NCBI GenBank assembly: GCA_964247055.1
Contig: OZ176052.1
Location: 3,348,001-3,412,000, forward strand
Source: Paragordius varius
Lineage: Eukaryota > Nematomorpha
Length of the DNA: 64,000 nucleotides
Reading direction: 5' to 3'
Shown here one piece after another: positions 39,263 to 48,137 of this stretch. The position numbers and the translations under genes were made by a program. The stretch's first letter is position 1. Every line of letters starts with the position of its first letter. The notes beneath the pieces are model-generated. The model ran no database searches. It was not told the DNA's origin and was given only the letters and a program-made list of their open reading frames with translations.

Positions 39263-39344
39263 ATAGTTGTTTTATTATATCAAGCTGGCATCATTTTGAC
39301 TTTTTAATTTTAGGAACATAAAATATGCAATTAAATTAATCTCT

Positions 39345-39350
39345 AATAAA
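39345..39350 (+). terminator. Candidate poly(A) signal of the TRPC gene
   Basis: AATAAA lies 83 nt after the candidate terminal exon, with a second AATAAA-like hexamer directly after it. The spacing suits a real 3' end. Confidence 0.5.
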
Positions 39351-39653
39351 ATAAACGTTTCAAAGCAAATCTTCTGTATTATATGAAAGAAAATATATGA
39401 AAATAACATTGAAAAATATCATGATTAATAGATTATGTTAATAAAAAGAATGATCAAACATGGGCAATTCTCATTATTTTTGGCCCTGCAAACACAGTAG
39501 CGTATAGATAAAAAACAACAAATGGTTTAAGTTACCATTTTATCCATCTTATCACATAATTTTATTTAATTATGGAGGAAATTTGTTTTATATTAAATGC
39601 TTTTGTATTAATTGGCCAACAATATGCGAATTAATCCACATATATACCATTTG

Positions 39654-40275
39654 CACTTCAAGAGTGTCCTTGAACACTTCAAGTTGGTCCTTGAATTCAA
39701 GTTGGTCCCTGAACATTTCAAGTTGGTCCTTGAACATTTCAAGTTGGTCCTTGACCACTTCAAGTTGGTCCTTAAAATTTAATAATTTTGATTTAACCAT
39801 AATTTTTGCATTAATTTTTTATTTGATTATTTATTAACCTAATTTTCTTATTATCATATATTTATTCATTTAAAAATAAAAAAATTTATTGAAAAACCAC
39901 TTTTTATTTCAAAATATTTTTTTTCATATGAACAAAAGTATAAAGTTTTAAATGTTTTTAATGAAAAATTTTAATTAATAAAGCAGAAAACTTATATATT
40001 TTTTCATTTCGTGTTAAAAACTTATAAATATCCAAAATTATTTTAAAAAATAAACAAAGATATACGGTTTCTCAAAGATTAAAAGTTGATATCGATTTAA
40101 AATTTATGTTAAATAATAGAAAATAGGTTAAAAACAATAAAATAGTGAAAATATTTTCGATTTGATTGATAAAAGTTAAAAACAAAACAAAAAAATCAAA
40201 GGACCAACTGTGTTCAAGGACCAACTTGAAATGTTCAAAGACCAACTTGAATTGTTCAAGGACCAATTTGAAGTG
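39654..40275. mobile_element. Fold-back element with 21-bp minisatellite arms
   Basis: Left arm 39654-39778 has about six units of cacttcaagttggtccttga. Right arm about 40200-40275 has the same units in inverted orientation (aaggaccaacttgaaatgtt). The roughly 420-bp interior is AT-rich and non-coding. A partial relative lies at 588-720. Arms built from tandem repeats are typical of fold-back elements. No target duplication was identified. Confidence 0.7.
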
Positions 40276-40465
40276 TATGCAGACTGTAAGTTACGACTTG
40301 AAAAACACAGGGTGAAACCATTGGAAGGCACGCACGGGAAAGGGTTACAGGTTATTTTTGTCTAAAAATGGACGTGACGTAGCATTGGGAGCGATATAAA
40401 AAAGACACTATGCGATTAAAAAATTTTAGGAAAGTAAATATATCTTTTTTCTATTTTTTTAGGTA

Positions 40466-40471
40466 TTTATT
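40466..40471 (-). terminator. Candidate poly(A) signal of the transposase-derived gene
   Basis: AATAAA on the minus strand, about 130 nt after the stop at 40601-40603. Confidence 0.4.
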
Positions 40472-40600
40472 GATTAGGGTGACCCCGCTTTTTGGTATAA
40501 AAAAATAAATATATATTTTGTGTGATCACAATCAACGGTATATAAAAGTTTCTAAATTCATCAATCATTTATAATTTTTGTAATAGCAGTAATCACATGT

Positions 40601-43600
40601 TTAGTGCTCCATAAGTAACGGTTTCCCTTGCATAACGGTATTGAATAGAATTTTATGAGAAAAATTGAAAAACTCTTTAATCAAGGACATGTCCATAGTT
40701 TGAATTAATTCCAAAACTTGGGATAAATATTCCGTACCATCTTTTGGCATCTTATCAAATTCTTTAATCAACTTTCGTAGAAACAAATGTGCCGGATTTA
40801 ATTGCTGGCTATGGGGCGGCATCAATATTATTTTGCCAGAAAATGTGTCAAATGCCTGAGATTGGAAGTTTATAGTAATATTGGTAGGATCTATCATAAA
40901 AAAGAATTCAGCGAAATTTGGGTGATTCAAGTTTTTTAACAAAAAGCATTCATAGTTTTGAGCATCGTAAGGTTTAAGTCTAATATCATAACGAAGGATA
41001 CCATTTATTCCAATTATACAGAGCAAAAATATGCGATCCTTATCATACTTGAGGGTGAGAGGTTCATTTTCGCGAACCCAAACGCGTTTAAATATCCCAT
41101 TTGGATAAATTTCGACTTGGTTAAGGAAGACTAATTTTTCCATAGGTATATCCTTAATAAGCATAGAATAATGGTATCGTTGATCAATTATTTCGGTTGT
41201 ATTAACATTGGTTTCGACAAAAAACGGTAGCCTTTTGCTCACATAACCCATACTTTTAAGGTTTTGTAATATAGTTTTCCTACAACACTTGAGTGGCTCG
41301 GGTATAAACTGTTTCATTTGTTCGACCGGCATGGTATTATCCATAGCAAGTATTTTTTCCAAACAAGGTTGTAATTTAAGGTTAGGCCTTCGGCCTGACG
41401 GATGACGAACAAATTCTCGGCCATTGGCCAGATTTCGGCGAAATCTAATGAGACTTGTGGGAGACACACCGATTAATTTGGATAATTCTGCAGCAGATTT
41501 TTTGTTGTTTTCTGGTTCAGAAAAAATTTGATAGGCTAATCGAACCTTTTCTTCGGTCCATGGACGATCTAAATATATATATATATATATTTATGAATAA
41601 AAAATCATTGAAATTTCATATGCATTCTTTCTGCTTTTTAACATTCTTAAATAAAAATAGACCAAAGCACTGTTTTGGTAGAGAAAATTTTCACCTTAAC
41701 AATATTATTAAAAAAAGGGAATTAATATGACAAACTTAATGCGTTTAAATCAGCTTGCAACAATTTAGAAATACTGATAAACATTTTTACAAAAGGTAAA
41801 TATTGTTCTAACATTTTGTTTTTACCCATACACTACTTGCCAATTGGCCAACAATAATGTGTATGGGCTAGCATAAATGTGGACACTGTAAATATCTAAA
41901 ATTATATTATAAAGTTTTGCATAAGAGATTTTTTAATTTGTTGTATACAGTGCGAGCTATTTGGGCCATTTCGGTATTTTAAATGGTTATATGTATATGA
42001 GATTTTTCGTATTATTCATAACATAGTGAAAATTATGGAAAAAAATAGTGTTCAATATGTAACTAATATAAAATGAAAAATCTCAATAGCAATAGACATG
42101 AAAATAACCCTTTGAGCCATTTAAAGTAATTGGCTAACAATAGTTCTCGTTACTGCATTTAGATAAAATAATTGTAAGATTTTATTGCGGGTACCACTGA
42201 ATTTTCATGATTTAATTAATGTAACTTATAAATCGAAAAATCTCAACATGACAACATTCATGTTATAAACCTTTTCAAGTCATTTAAAAGGTACTTAAAT
42301 GACCAATAGCAGATCTCTCTTACTGTGTTATGTGTGTCTTATATGCGTCTTTTAAAATGTTAATAGAGAAATGAATGTAAGGCATGTAGGTAAAAGCATA
42401 AAATTTATTGTTTTTTTTGCTTTAAATGTAAATAATATGAGAAAAAAAAGAAAAATAAATTTACTTGCACACATTTTTTACATTTGTTGCTGTAATAGCA
42501 AATTAAAATGCCTATATTACCAATAATATGACAAAAATTCATTGCCACTATTTATGGACCAATTAAAACACTTTGCAAGCCAATAATAATTGCTTTCTTG
42601 TAAACGAAAAATTTATACCTATTTATAATATCACACTAACGATCTCTGTGCAACATTTTTTTTAAATATCACTTAGATACAACATGTTCAGTTCTTTGAT
42701 TAAAATTAGGGTCGTTGGAGACCCCAAACCTGTTTAAAATTAAATACTTGAAAAATATGGACGGAATCCATGGCAAAAGTTTGCACTTAATAACATTAAT
42801 AAACCAAAATATAAAAAATGAATCAAAAAACTTGATATTTCTTATTTTTAGTAAAACCCAAAGGTAAAAATTAAGTCAGCATGACGTGCAAAGCTAAATT
42901 AAAAATAATAAACCACCTTTTCTGTTTCTATCAATGTAAGATGTAATTTTGCAGTATGATTAAGTATATACTGCTAGAAAGTTATTAATTATTGCAAAAT
43001 AGCATATCAAAGAATTTTAATGGCTAATAATAAAAGTGAAAAAAATAACTATAAGTCAATAATATTGCCCTTTTGTACATATGCTATTTGGCAATAATAA
43101 CTTTCTAGTAATGTATACTTACTCATACTGTAATATAAAATTTGCTATAATATTAGCTTTAAAAAATGAACATGATATTTTGCAAAAATGTTGTAATATA
43201 AAATGGCGTCGAAGTAGTTTGAAATTATGCACCATATTTAGATATTTCGGCTTTTATATAATTTTTTTAAGATTGAAGCATAAATTTAAATCACAATCGT
43301 TTCTTTCAGAAGATTTTCATAAGTATCAACTTAAATGTAGTCTGCGGTCTTAGTACCCCAATTTGAATCAAAAGTTAAACAAGAATATGGTTACGTTAAA
43401 CAGTACGCACATTATGCAAGCCCAATCACATTATATAGGATGAATATTATAGTAGTATAAGGGTAAAGACAAAAAATTTTGAAATTAATTATTTTTTCCC
43501 ATCTTACATATTTTTTTCATAATTATGGACGAAATTTGTAAAACACATTACTGTATTACAAATTGGACAATAAACTTAGGCCAACAATAAGCCTGTATTT

Positions 43601-44196
43601 AAGCTAAAAATTTTGTTTAAGAGTCAGTACGCAAAAGTGCTCTAAAAAATGTTAAAAATGAAAAATTGGTTTTGATCAAATATTTACGATTATTTAGAAA
43701 ACATATCACCCAAAATTGAGCTTTATGATTAATAAAACAAAAATTATAAAAGAAACCCGCGAAGATATGTGTTGGACCTGGTTTAGTCAGAAATTATTTA
43801 ATAATAACAGATATTTTAATATTTCGTTTGGATATTGCCAGAAGCGTCAGGGCTAATATTTATAAAAGTGTCAATTTTTATTATATAATACATCCTACCT
43901 ACTGAGTAATGTTTAAATATTTAAAAACTTGGTTAATAACATTTTTCTCTTTTTTTGGTTGTCAAAGACTGAGATCCATTAAGGCTTGTTTCTGAATTTT
44001 GAGTCATATCCCCATTACTGACATATGAGGACTGCGCAATTTCATCCATAGTTATACTTTCAAGAACCTCCTTTTGACAACTGCTAAATTCATTCTCAGT
44101 ATCAGTTTTAGATGGCTCTAAAATGAAAATACATATATGAATGATTTAGATAATTATCTGTATGAAATTTAAACAATATATAAACAAACCTTGCAT
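40601..44196 (-). CDS. Probable domesticated Tc1/mariner-type transposase, 3 exons
   Basis: Exons in transcript order: 44190-44196 (ATGCAAG), 43941-44117 and 40601-41568. Phases agree and the total is 383 residues. Exon 2 encodes an acidic/Ser-rich leader (EPSKTDTENEFSS to SLTTKKREK). Exon 3 begins RPWTEEKVRLAYQIF, followed by a helix-turn-helix (SAAELSKLIGVSPTSLIRFR, about 83-102), an RRP linker, a second HTH-like region and a DDE-fold region. The 968-nt exon is free of stops and richer in GC than its flanks. Catalytic positions are changed: FLNQVEI (about 211) where active Tc1/mariner enzymes have an Asp, and LNPAHLFL (about 321) where they have NPIE or NPSD. Only the middle Asp (FFMIDPTN, about 288) remains. 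I see no terminal inverted repeats around it. This points to a host-retained DNA-binding protein rather than a mobile element. The exon 2 donor (t-GTTATT) is weak; without it exon 2 would end at EKCY-stop. Function is unknown. Confidence 0.6.
42697..43369 (+). mobile_element. Palindromic-ended MITE (family 1) interrupted by a second MITE
   Basis: The copy opens ttgattaaaattagggtcgt and ends in agtaccccaatttgaatc. Its inner landmarks match the 44726 copy (ggacggaatccatggcaaaa near the start, tttctttcagaagattttc near the end). It lies in the large intron of the transposase-derived gene. It is longer than other copies because of the insertion at 42952-43130. Confidence 0.65.
42952..43130. mobile_element. 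Nested MITE, 179 bp, inverted ends about 55 bp
   Basis: The left arm starts cagtatgattaagtatatac and the right arm, read inverted, starts cagtatgagtaagtatacat. The match continues through ctagaaagttatta and caaatagcata. The arms are about 90 percent alike, so this insertion is younger than its host repeat. Confidence 0.75.
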
Positions 44197-44449
44197 CACA
44201 CTAAGAATGTAATTAGATGAGTAAAATACAATGGATACCAATATATATCAATTACTAGTAAATGCAAAGATTTTCACGGATGATCTTGTAACACGCATAT
44301 ATACTGTTGTTTTATTTTATTTATTTGAAGCTATTCGCTTCATTATCTTTTAAAATTTACTCCCAAACCAATTAAATTTTAAAAATTTTTATTTCAGGTA
44401 TTTGAAAACTGTAAAGTGTATGATAACTTAACACTTCAATTCAAATTGG

Positions 44450-44690
44450 GATATCTAGTGTCAGACTATTAACACTTCGATTCAAATTGGGGTGTCAAAA
44501 TACTTCAGACTAAATTTAGTCAGGATTTTTAAAAAACTACTGTAGGGAACGATCCCAATATATATGCTTCTTTCCTAATAAAAATATTAAATATGCCAAA
44601 ATATCTAAATAAAATTTTGTTTTGAAAAAAAAGCTCCATGTCCAAATACTTCGACGCCATTTTTTTACAAAATTAGTTTTAACACTTTGA
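44450..44690 (-). mobile_element. Family 1 MITE, partial inverted copy
   Basis: It begins ttcgattcaaattggggtgt and runs through gggaacgatcccaatatata, then gccaaaatatctaaataaaa. It stops where the next copy begins. Confidence 0.65.
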
Positions 44691-44725
44691 TTTAACACTT
44701 GGATACAACATAATCATTTTAGTCC

Positions 44726-45252
44726 TTCGATTAAAATTGGGGTAGTTAAATACCCCGGGCCTAAATTAAATTCTTTAAAAACTATGGAAGGAATTAAAAT
44801 AGGTTTTTTCATTTAGATAACATAAATAAACCAAAATATATAAAAATATTTATTCAAAAATACTTGATATACTTATTTTAAGCACAAATGGAAATGTAAA
44901 ATTAGTCAACGTGACATGTGTGCAATGGTAAAATTAAAAAATAATACAAAATAAACCGCTTTTTCTATTTCTATCAATGTTAGATGTAATTTAAATAAAA
45001 AATTAGTTTTAGTTTTACCCTTAAAATTAAATGAGGACGATACTTTGCAAAAAGTTTCTAAAATAAAAATGGCGTCAAAGTAGTTTCACATGGAACTTTT
45101 TTTCAAAACAAAATTTTATCTAGACATTTTGGCATATTTATATAATTTTTATTAGGATAGAAGCATAAATTTAAATTGGGACCGTTTCCTTCAGTAGTTT
45201 TTTAATTCTTACTTAAATTTGGTCTGGGGTATTTAGATACCCCAATTTGAAA
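44726..45252 (+). mobile_element. Family 1 MITE, best full copy
   Basis: About 527 bp. The left end reads ttaaaattggggtagttaaa then taccccgggc. The right end reads ctggggtatttagatacccc then aatttgaa. These are inverted copies of each other, and each contains a GGGGTA-TACCCC palindrome. Just outside the left end, acacttggatacaaca is conserved in several copies, so the true element may be a little longer. No coding capacity. Confidence 0.75.
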
Positions 45253-45258
45253 AGTGTT

Positions 45259-46035
45259 AAATTGGGGTATCTAAATACCCCAAACTAAATTTAATCCAGG
45301 ATTTTATAAACTGTAGGAAACGGTCCCAATTTATATGCTTCTATCCTAATCTATATATTTATAAAAATGGAAAATGCTGGCTTTGTGATCTGGTACAGGA
45401 AAGCCGGTAGATCCATTCAAATCCAAACTTCTAAAAAATATAATCATTAATGAATGCCCCGACAATAGCTTCGCCCTTTTTTTGAAATAGCCCCCCAGTT
45501 CGGGCCCACCCCGTGTGAAAACAGGTTGAGACAATTTTCCGGAGAACGTGTTGGACTATTCAATTTCAAATATGATTTTTGTTTACTTATTTTTGATCGG
45601 GCCGAATATAGTCGACTTATTTTTTTGATTTAAGCCCTCTTTTTACCCGCTACCCCCGTAAAATGCCATTTTTTTCAAAAAACAAAATCCACAAAAATAA
45701 TTTTTTAAATCTATTTTTCCCCCAACAAACAATATATTAGTATGAATGCACCGTTTTAAAATTCCTATAAAATCATATTTAAATAATGTTTCGAAATAAT
45801 CCACATATGTGGATCATTTTATTGTCCCTTATTTCAACCCCCCCCCCCCCCCCAAGAAGTCCGAAGGACCTCCTCATGCTGCATAGCAGCATGAGATTTA
45901 CGCTAGTAAATATTATATAAATATGCCAAAATATCTAAATAAAATTTTGTTTTGAAAAAAAAGTTCTATGTCCAACTTCTTCGACACCATTTTTATTTTA
46001 CAAAATATTTGTAAAATGTCGTCTTCATTTAGTTT
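45259..46035 (-). mobile_element. Family 1 MITE, inverted copy split by a Helitron
   Basis: The segment at 45259-45349 (attggggtatctaaatac ... gcttctatcctaa) resumes at 45907 (taaatattatataaatatgc). This order matches uninterrupted copies, which read ctatcctaataaaaattata. The 557-bp Helitron sits exactly between. Confidence 0.8.
45350..45906 (+). mobile_element. Non-autonomous Helitron, 557 bp
   Basis: The element starts TC (tctatatatttataaaaatg). It ends with a perfect 10-bp stem hairpin (ctcatgctgc, loop ata, gcagcatgag, 45873-45895) followed seven bases later by CTAG at 45903-45906. It lies between A and T of the interrupted MITE and makes no target duplication. These are the Helitron hallmarks: 5' TC, 3' CTRR after a hairpin, AT target. 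No Rep/Hel gene. Its 5' part is related, in inverted orientation, to sequence in the hAT element at about 49155-49640. A run of about 17 C precedes the hairpin. Confidence 0.85.
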
Positions 46036-46039
46036 TAAC

Positions 46040-46470
46040 ACTTTGATATAAATTGGGGTATCTAAATACCCCAGACTAAATTTGAGTTAGGATTTTTTAA
46101 AAACCAATGAATGGAACGGTCCCAATTTAAATTTATGCTTCTATCCTAATAAAAATTATATAAATATGCCAAAATATCTTTATAAAATTTTGTTTTGAAA
46201 AGAAAAGTTCCATGTCAAACTACTTCGACGCCATTTTTATTTTACAAAATTTTTGCAAAATATTGTCTTCATTTAATTTTAAGGGTAAAATTAAAGGTAA
46301 TTTTTTATTTAAATTACATCTAACATTAATAGAAATAGAGAGAGCGGGTGTATTTTGTATTATTTTTCAATTTTACTATTACACACATGTCACGTTGACT
46401 AAATCTTTACATTTGGGTTTTTCATTAAAATACAGTCATGTAGACTTTATTTTATCAAAGATTTACTTTT
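46040..46470 (-). mobile_element. Family 1 MITE, inverted copy
   Basis: It begins aaattggggtatctaaatac and runs through acggtcccaatttaaattta, gccaaaatatct, ggtaaaattaaaggta and cacacatgtcacgttgacta. The other end is not reached before the inverted-repeat arm. Confidence 0.65.
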
Positions 46471-46590
46471 TTTCGTTAATTGTGTATTATTTGGTAAAGA
46501 ATATAAAACAAGAGCTATATGGTATACCGTATCATATTCTTTAAAAAATTAAAAGAAGTGTGGGGGAAGGGCGTCAGAAATCTATGAAAA
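46430..46590 (+). repeat. Arm of a large inverted duplication
   Basis: The stretch from tacagtcatgtagactttat to gaagggcgtcagaaatct recurs inverted at 48050-48137 and 51592-51700, where it is split by the 3.45-kb hAT. Arm identity is high over about 150 bp. The space between the arms holds the unrecognised gene at 47281-47870. Confidence 0.85.
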
Positions 46591-46684
46591 TCTTAAATAT
46601 TATTTAAAGGGGAATGGTAATATTTTTAATTTTTTGCAAAATTTAATTTTTTTTGATAAAATTTTTATTTAACAGCTAGATTCT

Positions 46685-47070
46685 AATTGGGGTATCTAAA
46701 TATACCCCAGACTAAATTTAAGTTAGGATTTTAAAACTAGTGAAAGAAACGGTCCCAATTTTTTATGAATCTTTCCTAATAAAAATTATATAAATATGCC
46801 AAAATATCTAAATAAAATTTTGTTCTGAAAAAAAGTTCATGTCAAACAACTTCGACGCCATTTATATTTTACAAAATATTTGCATGTCGTCTTCATTTAG
46901 TGTTAAGGGTAAAATTAAAGATAATTTTTTATTTAAATCACATCTAACCTTGATAGAAATAGAAGAAGCGATTTATTTTGTATTCTTTTTCAATTATTGC
47001 ACACATGTCACGTTGACTAAATTTTTACCTTTTGGTTTTAGCTTAAAAATGAATGTGTTGTATCCAGTAA
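46685..47070 (-). mobile_element. Family 1 MITE, inverted copy
   Basis: It begins attctaattggggtatctaa and ends aatgtgttgtatccagta, the inverse of the conserved ggatacaaca left flank. This copy is nearly complete. Confidence 0.65.
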
Positions 47071-47247
47071 AACAAATTAACCTCTTAAATATAGATTTTT
47101 ATGTATAGGTAAAAAAATATTTATTATAATTTTTTTAATAGGATATCACAATAAATACAACAAACATATAACGGACAAAATATAAGGATGTAATGAATTG
47201 TGTGTATATATAAGGGAAAACATAGGAAATGAATATGGATTGGGTAA

Positions 47248-47253
47248 TTTATT
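47248..47253 (-). terminator. Candidate poly(A) signal of the unrecognised gene
   Basis: AATAAA on the minus strand, 28 nt after the stop at 47281-47283. Confidence 0.5.
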
Positions 47254-47280
47254 GAGAATCACATCGACAGTCAATTCACA

Positions 47281-47870
47281 CTATCGAGGATTGTTTTGAC
47301 CTGCCCGACTCCTTCATTGCATTTCGTTTTCCTACCCCTTTTCAATAGCTCTCTCTATTCCCAGAGTCATGCTTCGTCTCATAGCATTTTTGGAACTTAT
47401 AGACATGTCTAAATCATCTACAAAATGACGAGACGATACTTCGTAATTTCTGGGATTCCCGAAATTTTGTAGGCCTTAGACTTGTTTTCATCTGACCAAA
47501 AATGATATTCTAAAATTAACAAAAACGGTACTTTTCCTTTTTACTCTCCCGTTTAATGAAGTTGTCATATTATCATTCCCGATCTCATTAACACCTAAAG
47601 TCTAAATGAATAAAAGCCATCGTTGCCAGGCACACTATTTTGTGTGGGTCTTATATTTTCGTCAACATAATCTGAATCTAACATTATAAAGGGAAAAAAA
47701 ACCATCAAGGACACCAGGACAAGTGTCTACTATCAATTCATTCCCGCCGATCTCATCAACACCTAAATTCTAAATGAAAAAAAACCATCGCTGCCAGGCA
47801 CAATATTTTGTGTGGGTCTTATATATTCGTCAACATAATCTGAATCTAACATTATAAAGGAAAAAATACC
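47281..47870 (-). CDS. Unrecognised gene (5' end not found) with six or more 22-26-nt introns
   Basis: Proposed exons in transcript order: unknown start to 47870, then 47786-47845, 47703-47762, 47618-47677, 47532-47594, 47435-47509, 47336-47408, 47281-47311. Introns are 24, 23, 25, 23, 22, 26 and 24 nt. All are GT-AG except the 23-nt intron at 47595-47617, which is GC-AG. The frame then runs unbroken for 140 codons after the first partial exon: DSDYVDEYIRPTQNIVPGSD, VDEIGGNELIVDTCPGVLD, DSDYVDENIRPTQNSVPGND, VNEIGNDNMTTSLNGRVKRK, WSDENKSKAYKISGIPEITK, MSISSKNAMRRSMTLGIERA, IEKGSRAGQNNPR. Exon pairs 1/2 and 3/4 are tandem duplicates, introns included, at a spacing of about 168 bp. A stop one exon earlier (47332-47334) is possible if the last intron is not used. 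Upstream, SILNNQFDPISLGYNPGIA is open to about 47.96 kb, but no Met or acceptor was identified. I do not recognise the protein. It could be a live gene or a gene fragment caught between repeats. Confidence 0.55.
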
Positions 47871-48049
47871 CGCAATACCAGGGTTATATCCTAACGAAAT
47901 TGGATCAAATTGATTATTTAATATAGATCTATCGTGAAAATCCCTTTTAAAATCGTTCCCATATCAAAACAAAAAAAAATTATAATTGAGATAAAAATTA
48001 CCATTTTCCCAACCCTTTTATACAATAATTTTAAGTGAAGGGTTAGTAG

Positions 48050-48137
48050 TTAGTGTATTTTCATTTTTTACCAAAGATTTCTGACGCCCTTCCCTCACAC
48101 TTCTTTTAATTTTTTAAAGAATATGATATGGTATACC
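48050..48137 (-). repeat. Second arm of the inverted duplication, left part
   Basis: The inverse of 46519-46590, from agatttctgacgcccttccc to atatgatatggtatacc. It is cut at its ggtatacc by the hAT insertion and resumes at 51592. Confidence 0.85.

Noticed and set aside
39588-39800. 70-codon minus frame rich in LEVFKDQLE repeats
   Set aside because: This is simply the 21-bp minisatellite read as protein. The unit length gives seven-residue periodicity, without evidence of a gene.
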